Part shown: in pieces, positions 1 through 5,299 of the stretch
How the letters are laid out: every line of letters starts with the position of its first letter
How positions within the stretch are numbered: position 1 is the first letter of the stretch
Assembly: GCA_964602715.1 (NCBI GenBank)
Contig: CAZRSB010000075.1
Span: 1-7,304 of the forward strand
DNA length: 7,304 nucleotides
Direction of reading: 5' to 3'
DNA from: Natronoplasma sp964602715
Lineage (GTDB): Archaea; Thermoplasmatota; Thermoplasmata; Halarchaeoplasmatales; Halarchaeoplasmataceae
Notes under the pieces: generated by a model
What the model saw: the letters and a program-made list of their open reading frames with translations, nothing else
Databases searched by the model: none
What the model was told of the DNA's origin: nothing
Program-made: the position numbers and the translations under genes

Positions 1-392
1 ACATCTTTTTCCGAAAGCAGTTCGTCCCAAAGTTTCTGAAAATGGGAAAGGATCCTGTCATCGCCCTGTATCAGATATGGAAATTCATCGATCGCTATGA
101 TCACACGTTCATCTGTTATCTGTAGAGTGAATTCAAAGGCTTCCCCCCAGTTATCTACATCTGGAGGAAATCTATCGAATTCGTCTGCAACTTGTGAAGA
201 AAAGTCCATGGCCTGTTGTTCTAATGGTAATTTTTCAGCCAGGTAATATATCACTGGATACTTTTTTGTGAGCTGCTTTACCAAAGCAGTCTTTCCTACC
301 CTTCTTCTACCATAGATCACTACGAATTCTGACTGGTCGCTTTCGTAGGCATTTTCAAGAGTTTTCAACTCCTCTTCTCTATCGGCGAACAT
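1..392 (-). CDS. Archaeal ATPase (PF01637-type), N-terminal part, cut by the window edge
   Basis: I translated this by hand from an ATG at 392-390; 130 codons stay open to the window edge. The protein begins MFADREEELKTL, the usual start of archaeal ATPases. It has a Walker A P-loop GRRRVGKT at residues 28-35 and a Walker B strand VIIAIDEF with D102/E103. The family is an AAA/STAND-like ATPase, usually about 400-460 residues, ending in a winged helix and often a DUF234 nuclease-fold domain; those parts lie outside the window. No Shine-Dalgarno precedes the ATG. A TATA-like stretch (423-430 read on the minus strand) lies about 35 bases upstream of the start, so the mRNA is probably nearly leaderless. 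It is a diverged paralogue of the ATPase at 700-2082 and is transcribed away from it. The exact role of these ATPases is unknown. Family call is firm, function is not. Confidence 0.88.
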   Translation of the reverse strand, partial: MFADREEELKTLENAYESDQSEFVVIYGRRRVGKTALVKQLTKKYPVIYYLAEKLPLEQQAMDFSSQVADEFDRFPPDVDNWGEAFEFTLQITDERVIIAIDEFPYLIQGDDRILSHFQKLWDELLSEKD

Positions 393-403
393 AATATGAA
401 CGT

Positions 404-430
404 AATCATTATGATTGTAATCATATTAAT
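404..430 (-). promoter_or_regulatory. Promoter with stacked palindromes upstream of the left ATPase
   Basis: On the plus strand AATCAT (404-409), T, ATGATT (411-416), GT, AATCAT (419-424) form two overlapping perfect inverted repeats, 6-1-6 and 6-2-6. They lie between an AT-rich TATA-like element (423-430, ATTAATAT on the minus strand) and the ATG at 392. A protein bound here would block the expected start point near 400. The palindromes are seen directly; their use as an operator is inference. Confidence 0.4.
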
Positions 431-470
431 AATCTTGGGTGAGATTAACCTATTTTACCATTAAATTAGA

Positions 471-491
471 GTTCAAATCCCCGTGCCCCCA
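471..491 (+). other. Detached tRNA 3' end, probable integration (att) site remnant
   Basis: The stretch begins GTTCAAATCCCC and reads as the last 21 bases of a tRNA gene: T-loop TTCAAAT (472-478), 3' half of the T-stem CCCCG (479-483), acceptor strand TGCCCCC (484-490) and discriminator A (491), followed by TTTTT. The matching 5' parts are absent: the bases before the T-loop do not pair with CCCCG, and no GGGGGCA acceptor strand lies upstream. Archaeal and bacterial integrases commonly use tRNA 3' ends and leave such a fragment at the far end of the element. By that geometry the element would lie to the left (with the cut ATPase) and the old chromosome to the right. No integrase gene is in the window. 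Confidence 0.6.
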
Positions 492-609
492 TTTTTCTGC
501 GAAAAATGTGTGCACTCTGCTGAAGGAAACCTTCCGCTGGACCCTCAAAAAACAAAGCTTTCCTGCGGGTACCGAGGTTAAAGAGAAAGAATTCCTCTAG
601 ATACCCGTG
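490..609 (+). ncRNA. Possible structured RNA or hairpin cluster of unknown class
   Basis: No convincing reading frame covers this stretch, yet it folds well by eye. Hairpin 1 is 490-497 with 501-508 (8 pairs, loop TGC). Hairpin 2 is 522-526 with 530-534 (GAAGG/CCTTC), extended by 519-520 with 536-537. Hairpin 3 is 566-571 with 602-607 (CGGGTA/TACCCG) plus two wobble pairs, enclosing 574-577 with 594-597 (GAGG/CCTC). It is richer in G and C than its surroundings. I could not match it to SRP RNA, RNase P RNA, a tRNA or a known riboswitch. A possible TATA (TTAAATTA, 461-468) lies upstream. It sits directly after the tRNA fragment and stops just before the next gene's promoter, so it could instead be a 5' element or an old tRNA-flanking remnant. 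Strand is uncertain. Confidence 0.3.
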
Positions 610-620
610 CCATCATATTT

Positions 621-690
621 TTTATACTTTATCGAGCAGAGGAAAAATTTATGTATTGAGTACACAATTATTGTGTAGACAATTAAGGAG
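621..690 (+). promoter_or_regulatory. Promoter, 17-bp palindrome and RBS of the DUF234 ATPase
   Basis: A TATA-like box TTTATACTTT (621-630) predicts a start point near 650-655. Just downstream lies a perfect palindrome, TACACAAT-T-ATTGTGTA (661-677), in operator position. A Shine-Dalgarno AAGGAG (685-690) with 9 bases of spacing fixes the ATG at 700. The 5' leader would be about 45-50 bases, unlike the nearly leaderless ATPase on the other side. The palindrome is clear; that a repressor uses it is inferred. Confidence 0.55.
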
Positions 691-699
691 AAGATATCG

Positions 700-2082
700 A
701 TGAGATTTGTAGATCGGGAAGGAGAATTGGATGCCTTTAGGAAATTATACGGATCACATAGATTTGAATTCATCTCTGTTATCGGAAGAAGGAGAGTAGG
801 AAAAACAGAATTGATCAAGAAATTTTTAGAAGAAAAGCATGGCATCTATCTTTATATATCTATGAGTGATGATAAACAACTTAGACTTCATATAGCGGAA
901 AGATTGAATGAAATACTAGGTGTGAGTCTCGTCGGTGAACCTTCCTGGAGAGAAATAATCGATGCTCTTTTTGATAAAAGTGAGAAAGAAAAACTAGTTG
1001 TTGTTTTCGATGAATTTCAGAGGCTTTTGAAGATCAATGAAGCCGTGCCTTCACTGCTTCAAGAGACGATCGATGAAAGAAAAGATTCGTCTAAAATGCT
1101 GCTCTGTGTGGCAGGTTCTTCGATCGGCATGATAGAAAAGCTGTTTCAGTCCGATGCCTCGCTTTATGGAAGAAGAACTCGTAATATCAGGTTGAATCCT
1201 TTCGACTATGAGGGTGTTAGGAAGTGGTTTAGGTCTAAGGAGTTGGATGAAGAGTCCATATTGAAAAGATATGCTGTTTTTGGAGGAACTCCCAAATACC
1301 TAGAGTTTGTAACAGAGAAATCACTTATGGATAATATAGACGAACAGATCCTTTCCCCTCATTCACTGCTTTATGACGAGCCTTGGGTGCTCCTTTCAAC
1401 CGAACTTAAATCTCCTGATAAGTATTTTGATATTTTAAAGCTCATATCTCTTGGAAAGGAAACTCCCAAGGAGATATCTGACCAATTAGATCTTGAAAGG
1501 ACTTCGTTGGGGTATTATATGAGGAAGCTTAGAAAAGATCTCGATATGATCAAAAGATTGGCACCTGCGACTGAAAAGGTCACTAAAAGCAAGAAAAAAA
1601 GATACAGGATAAAGGATAACTTCTTCAGGTTTTGGTTTCACTATGTTTATCCCACTAAAGATCAACTAGAAATGGGTAATCAAGATGGGGTGAAGGACAA
1701 GATCGAAGTTGAATTCGGTGGATATATGGGAAGAGTTTTCGAAGACGTGGTAAGGCAGATTATCAGAAAAAGAAATGGGACGAAATTACTTGAATGGAAA
1801 TTAGGCCAGTATGAAAAAATAGGTTCATGGTGGGATAGAAAGGGTAATGAGATCGATATCTGTGGAGTTTCAAAAGATGAAAATCTTTTAGGTGAGGTCA
1901 AGTGGAGTCTATGCGATAAGAGAAATGTAAAAGGACTGCTTGAAAAGATGAAGAATTTAAAATTGACAAACAAATCTAATTTTTTAATAGTGTCCAAAGA
2001 ATTCACACCTGATGCCAAGCAATGGTTACAAGAAAAAGATATTATTCATTTTTCTATCGAAGATTTTTCAGATATATTTTGA
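700..2082 (+). CDS. Archaeal ATPase with DUF234 nuclease-fold C-terminus (460 aa)
   Basis: Residues 1-235 are an AAA/STAND-like ATPase: P-loop GRRRVGKT (29-36), Walker B LVVVFDEF with D104/E105, sensor-like CVAGSS (136-141), LYGRRT (155-160) and the family motif FGGTPKYL (194-201). Residues 240-306 look like a winged helix (TPKEISDQL, then TSLGYYMRKL), followed by the conserved YRIKDNFFRFWFHYVYP. Residues 335-460 are DUF234, which has a PD-(D/E)XK-type pattern: EID at 384-386 and GEVKW at 398-402, giving D386, E399 and K401 as candidate catalytic residues. Length is normal and the gene is intact. The ATG is set by a good RBS. These proteins are expanded in archaea and their cellular role is unknown; DNA binding and ATP-driven processing are inferred. 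It converges on the cupin at 2126 with only a weak hairpin (2082-2086/2097-2101) between. Confidence 0.93.
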   Translation: MRFVDREGELDAFRKLYGSHRFEFISVIGRRRVGKTELIKKFLEEKHGIYLYISMSDDKQLRLHIAERLNEILGVSLVGEPSWREIIDALFDKSEKEKLVVVFDEFQRLLKINEAVPSLLQETIDERKDSSKMLLCVAGSSIGMIEKLFQSDASLYGRRTRNIRLNPFDYEGVRKWFRSKELDEESILKRYAVFGGTPKYLEFVTEKSLMDNIDEQILSPHSLLYDEPWVLLSTELKSPDKYFDILKLISLGKETPKEISDQLDLERTSLGYYMRKLRKDLDMIKRLAPATEKVTKSKKKRYRIKDNFFRFWFHYVYPTKDQLEMGNQDGVKDKIEVEFGGYMGRVFEDVVRQIIRKRNGTKLLEWKLGQYEKIGSWWDRKGNEIDICGVSKDENLLGEVKWSLCDKRNVKGLLEKMKNLKLTNKSNFLIVSKEFTPDAKQWLQEKDIIHFSIEDFSDIF

Positions 2083-2125
2083 TAGAGGATTAAAAATCTA
2101 TGTTTATGACTTTCTATTACAAGCG

Positions 2126-2444
2126 TTAATTGGGATTTGGAGTCTTGACCACCATCACTTTTGCGTCTTCCTCTTCTGAGGCAATCCTGACATTATGTGT
2201 AATATTTTTTGGACTCAGAACTATATTCCCTTTAGGAACCTCTTTCGTTTCCTCACCGACTTGAATCTCAGGAGTGCCTTCTAGCACTTGAAAGAATACA
2301 TCTACCGGGGTCGTGTGCTCCTCCAAGCCCTGGCCGGGTCTGAAGGCTAAGATCACAACTTGGACTTTTTCCTGCTAGATTATCCTTCTCGGTCTGAACT
2401 TTTCTTCATCTGCTCTCTATCTCATTTGGATCTATTATCTCCAT
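2126..2444 (-). pseudogene. Small cupin-domain protein, disrupted near its N-terminus
   Basis: An intact 76-codon frame (GTG at 2356 to TAA at 2126) carries a cupin core: PGQGLEEHTTPVDVFFQVLEG is motif 1 (one His, then Asp) and PKGNIVLSPKNITHN is motif 2 with its His. It lacks the first strands of a typical 105-110 residue cupin. These are found upstream: ATG at 2444 with RBS GAGGT at 2456-2452, reading MEIIDPNEIESR, then an in-frame TGA (2408-2406), then RKVQTEKDNLAGK in the same frame. A shift at an A5 run (2370-2366) then joins to KVQVVILAFRPG in the downstream frame. So one nonsense codon and one single-base shift separate it from a normal 106-residue protein. It is the last gene of the regulator/Fe-S operon, 10 bases after the previous stop. 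An internal start at GTG 2356 has no clear RBS. Cupins bind metals; the substrate is unknown. Confidence 0.7.
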
Positions 2445-2454
2445 TTTTACTACC

Positions 2455-3264
2455 TCACTTTCTTTCTCCTTTAACAGAGATAGTCACCTCTTCTTTTTCT
2501 ATTTCTTTTCCTGAATTCGAAAGAGCTTTATCGATGATTTTGTTCAGTCCAAAACAACATGGAACCTCCATATGAACTACCGTTACTTGCTCTATCTCAT
2601 TTCTTTTGAATATCTCAGTCAGTTTTTCAACATAAAGAGCCGCATCATCCAATTTGGGACAGCCGATGATCAAAGAACTATCCACTAAAAAGTCGGGATG
2701 AAAATTAGGGTAGGCGAAAGGGATGCAGTCAGCCGCTATCACTAGATTACGATCATCGAAATATGAAGCATCGACCGGAACCAGTTCCAATTGAACAGGC
2801 CATTGTTCTAATCGGGAAGTTTGGCGCCCTTCTTCTTTTGATCTTTCAGTCTCCCATCGATAGGATTGGGTCGAAGGGCATGGGCAGGGTTCTTTTCTCT
2901 CTTTTTCGGTCTCAAATGGAATTTTGATACCTAATTCTTCCAAATGATCTACAGCCTCTTGGAAAAGTTCCTTCTGACCGTGATCCTTGAGATGTTTTAG
3001 GTGAGCTTTCAACACTTTTTGGCCTTGTTCGGCTATATTCTCTACAACCTTTTTTTCATCGTATGGCTCGGCTTCTCTCTCAATTATCTCTATAGCGTCT
3101 TTTGGACAATCACCTATACACGCACCTAAACCATCACAGAATGCTTCGTTGATCAGCCTGGCCTTTCCTTCTATTATCTGAAGTGCACCCTCAGGACATC
3201 CTTTCACACACTCTCCGCAACCATTACAGACATCGTGATCTATCTTTATGATTTCTCTTTTCAT
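2455..3264 (-). CDS. 4Fe-4S dicluster-type protein with Cys-rich C-terminal domain (269 aa)
   Basis: Residues 1-60 are a ferredoxin fold. Cluster 1 is CNGCGECVKGCP (C13, C16, C19, C23). Cluster 2 is CDGLGACIGDCP (C43, C49, C53), where Leu46 takes the place of the second Cys. A charged linker with CPCPS (127-131) leads to a C-terminal domain from about 150: QWPVQLELVPVDA, AADCIPFAYPNF (C180), IIGCPKLDD (C202) and EVPCCFGL (C236/C237). This matches a family of about 250-290 residue Fe-S proteins seen in anaerobes, often beside cupins and redox regulators; their reaction is not established. A GTG at 3273 would add three residues, but it lies inside the Shine-Dalgarno AGGTGA, so the ATG at 3264 is preferred. 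It starts one base after the regulator's stop, so it is co-transcribed. Electron transfer or Fe-S/redox homeostasis is likely (inference); the cytoplasmic location follows from the absence of signal or membrane segments. Confidence 0.9.
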   Translation of the reverse strand: MKREIIKIDHDVCNGCGECVKGCPEGALQIIEGKARLINEAFCDGLGACIGDCPKDAIEIIEREAEPYDEKKVVENIAEQGQKVLKAHLKHLKDHGQKELFQEAVDHLEELGIKIPFETEKERKEPCPCPSTQSYRWETERSKEEGRQTSRLEQWPVQLELVPVDASYFDDRNLVIAADCIPFAYPNFHPDFLVDSSLIIGCPKLDDAALYVEKLTEIFKRNEIEQVTVVHMEVPCCFGLNKIIDKALSNSGKEIEKEEVTISVKGERK

Positions 3265-3265
3265 G

Positions 3266-3913
3266 TTATTCACCTATCCTTTGGATGCAACTTTGATCTC
3301 CGTTGATCATCGATTTTTCTTGTTTTATTTCAGGATGGTCTAACATCTTTTCTATAACTTTTTGGTGTATGTTACATAGCCAAAGTGCTTCTTCCTTTGA
3401 TAAATTCCCAAATGCACAATTTTTGTATCTTACTTTGTGTGATTCATTATTATCAAGGTAGGAAGCGTAAAATCCAAGCTCATCAAAACCCTGGACCATA
3501 CTTTCTATCTTTTCTCTAAAGTCTGCTCTCTCATCTATATCTGGAAGTTTTTTTAAGAGGTCCTGAACTAATAGGTTAGCCATTTTGTCGAAAACATCAT
3601 CGTCGAACTCCTGTCTAAGATTTTTGATGATTAGTCGTAACAAAAGTTGTATCTGTTTAGGGAACAGTTCTTTTCCTTCATCTGTGATAGAAAAATATTT
3701 CTTAGGACGACCTTTCTCAGCTTTTTCAAAATAAGTTTCAACCAATCCATTTGATTTTAGTTGATTCATATGTCTCCGAACTGCACTCTCGTTGATATCT
3801 AGTATATCAGCTAAATCCAATGCTGTTAAATCTTTAGAAAGTAGATTCTCAAGTATTTCACTTTTGGTGTCATTTGCTTCTTTTCTGTTTTTGCTCTTTA
3901 TGTCCATATTCAT
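3266..3913 (-). CDS. SufR-like winged-helix regulator with C-terminal Cys ligands (215 aa)
   Basis: Residues 15-85 form a winged helix: SEILENLLSKDLTALDLADIL, recognition helix around NESAVRRHMNQLKSNGLV (41-58) and the wing KGRPKKYFSITDEGKELFP (67-85). The C-terminal half has RYKNCAFGN (C166), WLCNIH (C180, H183) and SCIQRI (C209), the spaced-cysteine pattern of SufR-type repressors that hold an Fe-S cluster (cyanobacterial SufR has four Cys; here I count three plus a His). It heads the operon with the Fe-S protein and cupin, and diverges from a DUF438/hemerythrin remnant. A TATA box about 28 bases upstream of the ATG implies a leaderless mRNA; a second ATG at 3907 is possible. Likely a cytoplasmic sensor of iron, Fe-S state, oxygen or NO that controls its own operon and the divergent promoter. 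Family is good; the signal is inferred. Confidence 0.85.
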   Translation of the reverse strand: MNMDIKSKNRKEANDTKSEILENLLSKDLTALDLADILDINESAVRRHMNQLKSNGLVETYFEKAEKGRPKKYFSITDEGKELFPKQIQLLLRLIIKNLRQEFDDDVFDKMANLLVQDLLKKLPDIDERADFREKIESMVQGFDELGFYASYLDNNESHKVRYKNCAFGNLSKEEALWLCNIHQKVIEKMLDHPEIKQEKSMINGDQSCIQRIGE

Positions 3914-3933
3914 CGAACACAGTTATAGAGAAC

Positions 3934-3973
3934 AACCTTTATATACTTTACGCATATTATAGTGATTAAAGTG
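3934..3973. promoter_or_regulatory. Divergent promoter sharing one TATA region, with inverted repeat
   Basis: TTTATATACTTTA (3938-3950) works as a TATA element in both directions. On the minus strand AGTATATAAA sits about 28 bases before the regulator ATG at 3913. On the plus strand it predicts a start near 3968-3970, beside GTG 3971 and ATG 3980. An inverted repeat ACTTTA (3945-3950)-N16-TAAAGT (3967-3972) overlaps the plus-strand start point. Nearly the same sequence recurs at 6839-6876. Operator use, probably by the neighbouring regulator, is inferred. Confidence 0.55.
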
Positions 3974-3979
3974 TTGAAT

Positions 3980-4162
3980 ATGAGGGTCGAAGAGTTACAT
4001 AAAAATTTGAAGAGATTGGCTGAAGGTAAAATATCAGAAAGGGGAGTGTTTGAAAAGATAAAAAGGGTTATCCCAATTGAACTGTCCGAAGCAAAAAAGT
4101 GCTTTATACAGGAAGATAACTTTTGCGATCGAGGATTTAGGAGTTTTTTTGAGTACCTCTAA
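3980..4162 (+). pseudogene. DUF438 domain fragment, N-terminal (copy 1)
   Basis: The 60-residue frame begins MRVEELHKNLKRLAEGKIS and ends FRSFFEYL. It aligns without gaps to the DUF438 region of the second copy near 6888: EEL, LA-GK-SE, P-ELS-A, then the acidic stretch and F-SF. In DUF438 proteins this part is followed by CDVH and then a hemerythrin-like four-helix segment starting near GHP. Here a stop (TAA 4160-4162) comes exactly where copy 2 reads DVHL, and the next 65 bases are full of stops. A hemerythrin C-terminal remnant follows at 4229-4420, so this is one gene with its middle lost. GTG codons at 3962 and 3971 are in frame and could serve a leaderless start. A short stable protein cannot be ruled out. 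Confidence 0.65.
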
Positions 4163-4228
4163 AGACTTGAGAAGCGAAAAAGGAGAGATAATAAAATAGG
4201 AGCGAAAAAATTTGATAAGCGAATTTAA

Positions 4229-4420
4229 AGGAAAATACATTTTCATACTTTTCGCGAAGAAGACATATTTTATCTTATCTTGATAAAGGAATTATCTGAT
4301 GAAGAACTTGGGAGAATCAGTAAAAGAATGGAAAGGATAGAAAATGATAGTAAAGAAAAAACAATCGAAGAATACATAAACTATTTAAACTTACCAATAC
4401 TTTGTAAAAAAAGAGATTAA
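4229..4420 (+). pseudogene. Hemerythrin-like C-terminal remnant of copy 1
   Basis: Between stops at 4226-4228 and 4418-4420 the frame reads HFHTFREEDIFYLILIKELS, then DEELGRISKRMERIE. This resembles the last helices of DUF438/hemerythrin-like proteins (H-F-x-x-x-x-EEDI, then a hydrophobic helix and LS-x-EEL). No start codon or RBS serves the frame, and the preceding 65 bases contain stops in the likely frames. Together with 3980-4162 it gives the two ends of one larger gene with an internal deletion. The tail after about 4340 (Lys/Glu-rich, ending LCKKRD) I cannot assign. Confidence 0.5.
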
Positions 4421-4447
4421 AACTGAGCAAAAAATTGGATACAAAAA

Positions 4448-4453
4448 AGGGAG
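4448..4453 (+). promoter_or_regulatory. Ribosome binding site of the ferredoxin
   Basis: GGGAGG lies 6 bases before the ATG at 4460 and decides that start. A weak TATA candidate, CTATTTAAAC (4381-4390), lies inside the hemerythrin remnant, about 75 bases upstream of the ATG. If used, the promoter has been recruited from decayed coding DNA. Confidence 0.5.
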
Positions 4454-4459
4454 GATAAT

Positions 4460-4675
4460 ATGCAAGAAGTTAAAATAGATCAAGAAACATGTATAGGATG
4501 TGGAGCGTGTGAATCAGCCTGTCCTGAAGTCTTTGAGTTGAATGTTCAAGTTAAGTCTACAGTTGTAGAAAAATATAGAACAGAGGAGGAAAACCAGGGA
4601 GAAGTACCCGATGACATAGAATGTGTAGAGGAAGCTGAAGATGAATGTCCTGTCGATGCTATCGCTGTTTCATAG
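4460..4675 (+). CDS. Ferredoxin, single [4Fe-4S] type (71 aa)
   Basis: The cluster motif is CIGCGACESACP (C11, C14, C17, C21) with the distal ECPVDAI (C63). The second half-motif is degenerate (only C55 and C63), which fits a one-cluster ferredoxin with C11, C14, C17 and C63 as ligands and C21/C55 as a possible disulfide, as known in Pyrococcus and Desulfovibrio ferredoxins. The loop between is long and acidic (TEEENQGEVPDDIE). Length is normal for the type. The nitroreductase follows with its RBS overlapping this stop, so the two are co-transcribed and this ferredoxin is a candidate electron donor for it. Small, soluble and cytoplasmic. Confidence 0.9.
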   Translation: MQEVKIDQETCIGCGACESACPEVFELNVQVKSTVVEKYRTEEENQGEVPDDIECVEEAEDECPVDAIAVS

Positions 4676-4685
4676 AGGTAAAAAC

Positions 4686-5267
4686 ATGAAAGAAGATGAT
4701 TTGATAGAGTTGATGAAAGAAAGGTGGACTGCTAGAAAATTTTCATCTGAAGAAATTTCTGAGGAAGATCTAAACAAAATTATCGAAGCGGGAAGATGGA
4801 GTCCCTCGGGTGGAAACAAACAGCCGTGGGAATTGATAATTATAAGAGATGAAGATAAGAAACAAAAGATTGCGGAGCTATTTGCAGAAGGTATGGGTCT
4901 TTCAGAACCCTCAGAGAGATATACTACACCACCGGTACTGATAGCAGTAGGTATAGACACCAGAGTTATAGAATCCTATCCAGATATGATGCCGGCAGAG
5001 TTTGTCGTCTATGCCAGTATCGGGGCTATGGTACAAAATATGAGTTTAGTAGCCTCTTCTATGGGTATGGTCTTGAGCTGGGGTACTCAGCCGATAAAGG
5101 TTCATGACAAATTGAAAGATCTTTTGGAAGTTCCCGATCATATCTACGTTCCAGATGTACTTCAATTGGGTTATCCAGATCAGGAAAAGCATTCTTCAAG
5201 CAGACGAGAGAAAGAGCAATTCACTCACGATGATCAAATAGATGAATCTAATTTAAGAGAGATTTGA
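4686..5267 (+). CDS. Nitroreductase-family FMN flavoprotein (193 aa)
   Basis: A compact FMN oxidoreductase fold: RWTARKF (13-19; phosphate-binding R13/R17), GRWSPSGGNKQPW (36-48), TPPVLIAVGID (81-91), SIGAMVQNMSLVASSMGM (111-128), LGYP (161-164) and the C-terminal SSRREKEQFTHDD. Such enzymes usually act as dimers with FMN at the interface and reduce nitro, quinone or enone compounds or dehalogenate; the substrate cannot be read here. The start at 4686 is chosen because GAGGT (4675-4679) lies 6 bases before it. A longer frame from 4641 would overlap the ferredoxin by 35 bases and has no family-like residues. It is paired with the ferredoxin and converges on an MFS exporter, which suggests reduction then export of a toxic compound (inference). 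Confidence 0.92.
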   Translation: MKEDDLIELMKERWTARKFSSEEISEEDLNKIIEAGRWSPSGGNKQPWELIIIRDEDKKQKIAELFAEGMGLSEPSERYTTPPVLIAVGIDTRVIESYPDMMPAEFVVYASIGAMVQNMSLVASSMGMVLSWGTQPIKVHDKLKDLLEVPDHIYVPDVLQLGYPDQEKHSSSRREKEQFTHDDQIDESNLREI

Positions 5268-5295
5268 AAGGAATCCCCGTAAAAGGTGATTCCTT
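5268..5295. terminator. Convergent hairpin terminator
   Basis: AAGGAATC (5268-5275) pairs perfectly with GATTCCTT (5288-5295), with a possible CC/GG extension in the loop. On the plus strand it is followed by CTCTTTATTT. It sits directly after the nitroreductase stop (5267) and just before the MFS stop (5300), so it can serve both converging genes. Confidence 0.6.
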
Positions 5296-5299
5296 CTCT

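Noticed and set aside
421..491. Complete tRNA gene ending at 491
   Set aside because: The T-stem 5' strand, anticodon arm and acceptor 5' strand are not present upstream; only the 3' end is recognisable. A split-tRNA half was considered but has no supporting leader pairing that I can see.
591..606. CTAGATACCC resembles the 16S rRNA landmark ATTAGATACCC
   Set aside because: Flanking bases do not match rRNA and the motif forms one side of a local stem; chance similarity.
597..845. 82-codon minus-strand frame across the ATPase start
   Set aside because: It overlaps the promoter and N-terminus of a clear plus-strand gene, has low-complexity Ser/Phe/Ile content and no family resemblance.
1680..2018. 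112-codon minus-strand frame inside the ATPase
   Set aside because: Shadow of the DUF234 coding region; Ser/Phe/Pro-rich antisense composition.
2360..2575. 71-codon plus-strand frame opposite the Fe-S protein and cupin
   Set aside because: Antisense to conserved coding sequence, Leu/Phe/Ser-rich, no RBS.
4670..4960. Minus-strand frame opposite the nitroreductase start
   Set aside because: Antisense shadow of a well-supported gene.
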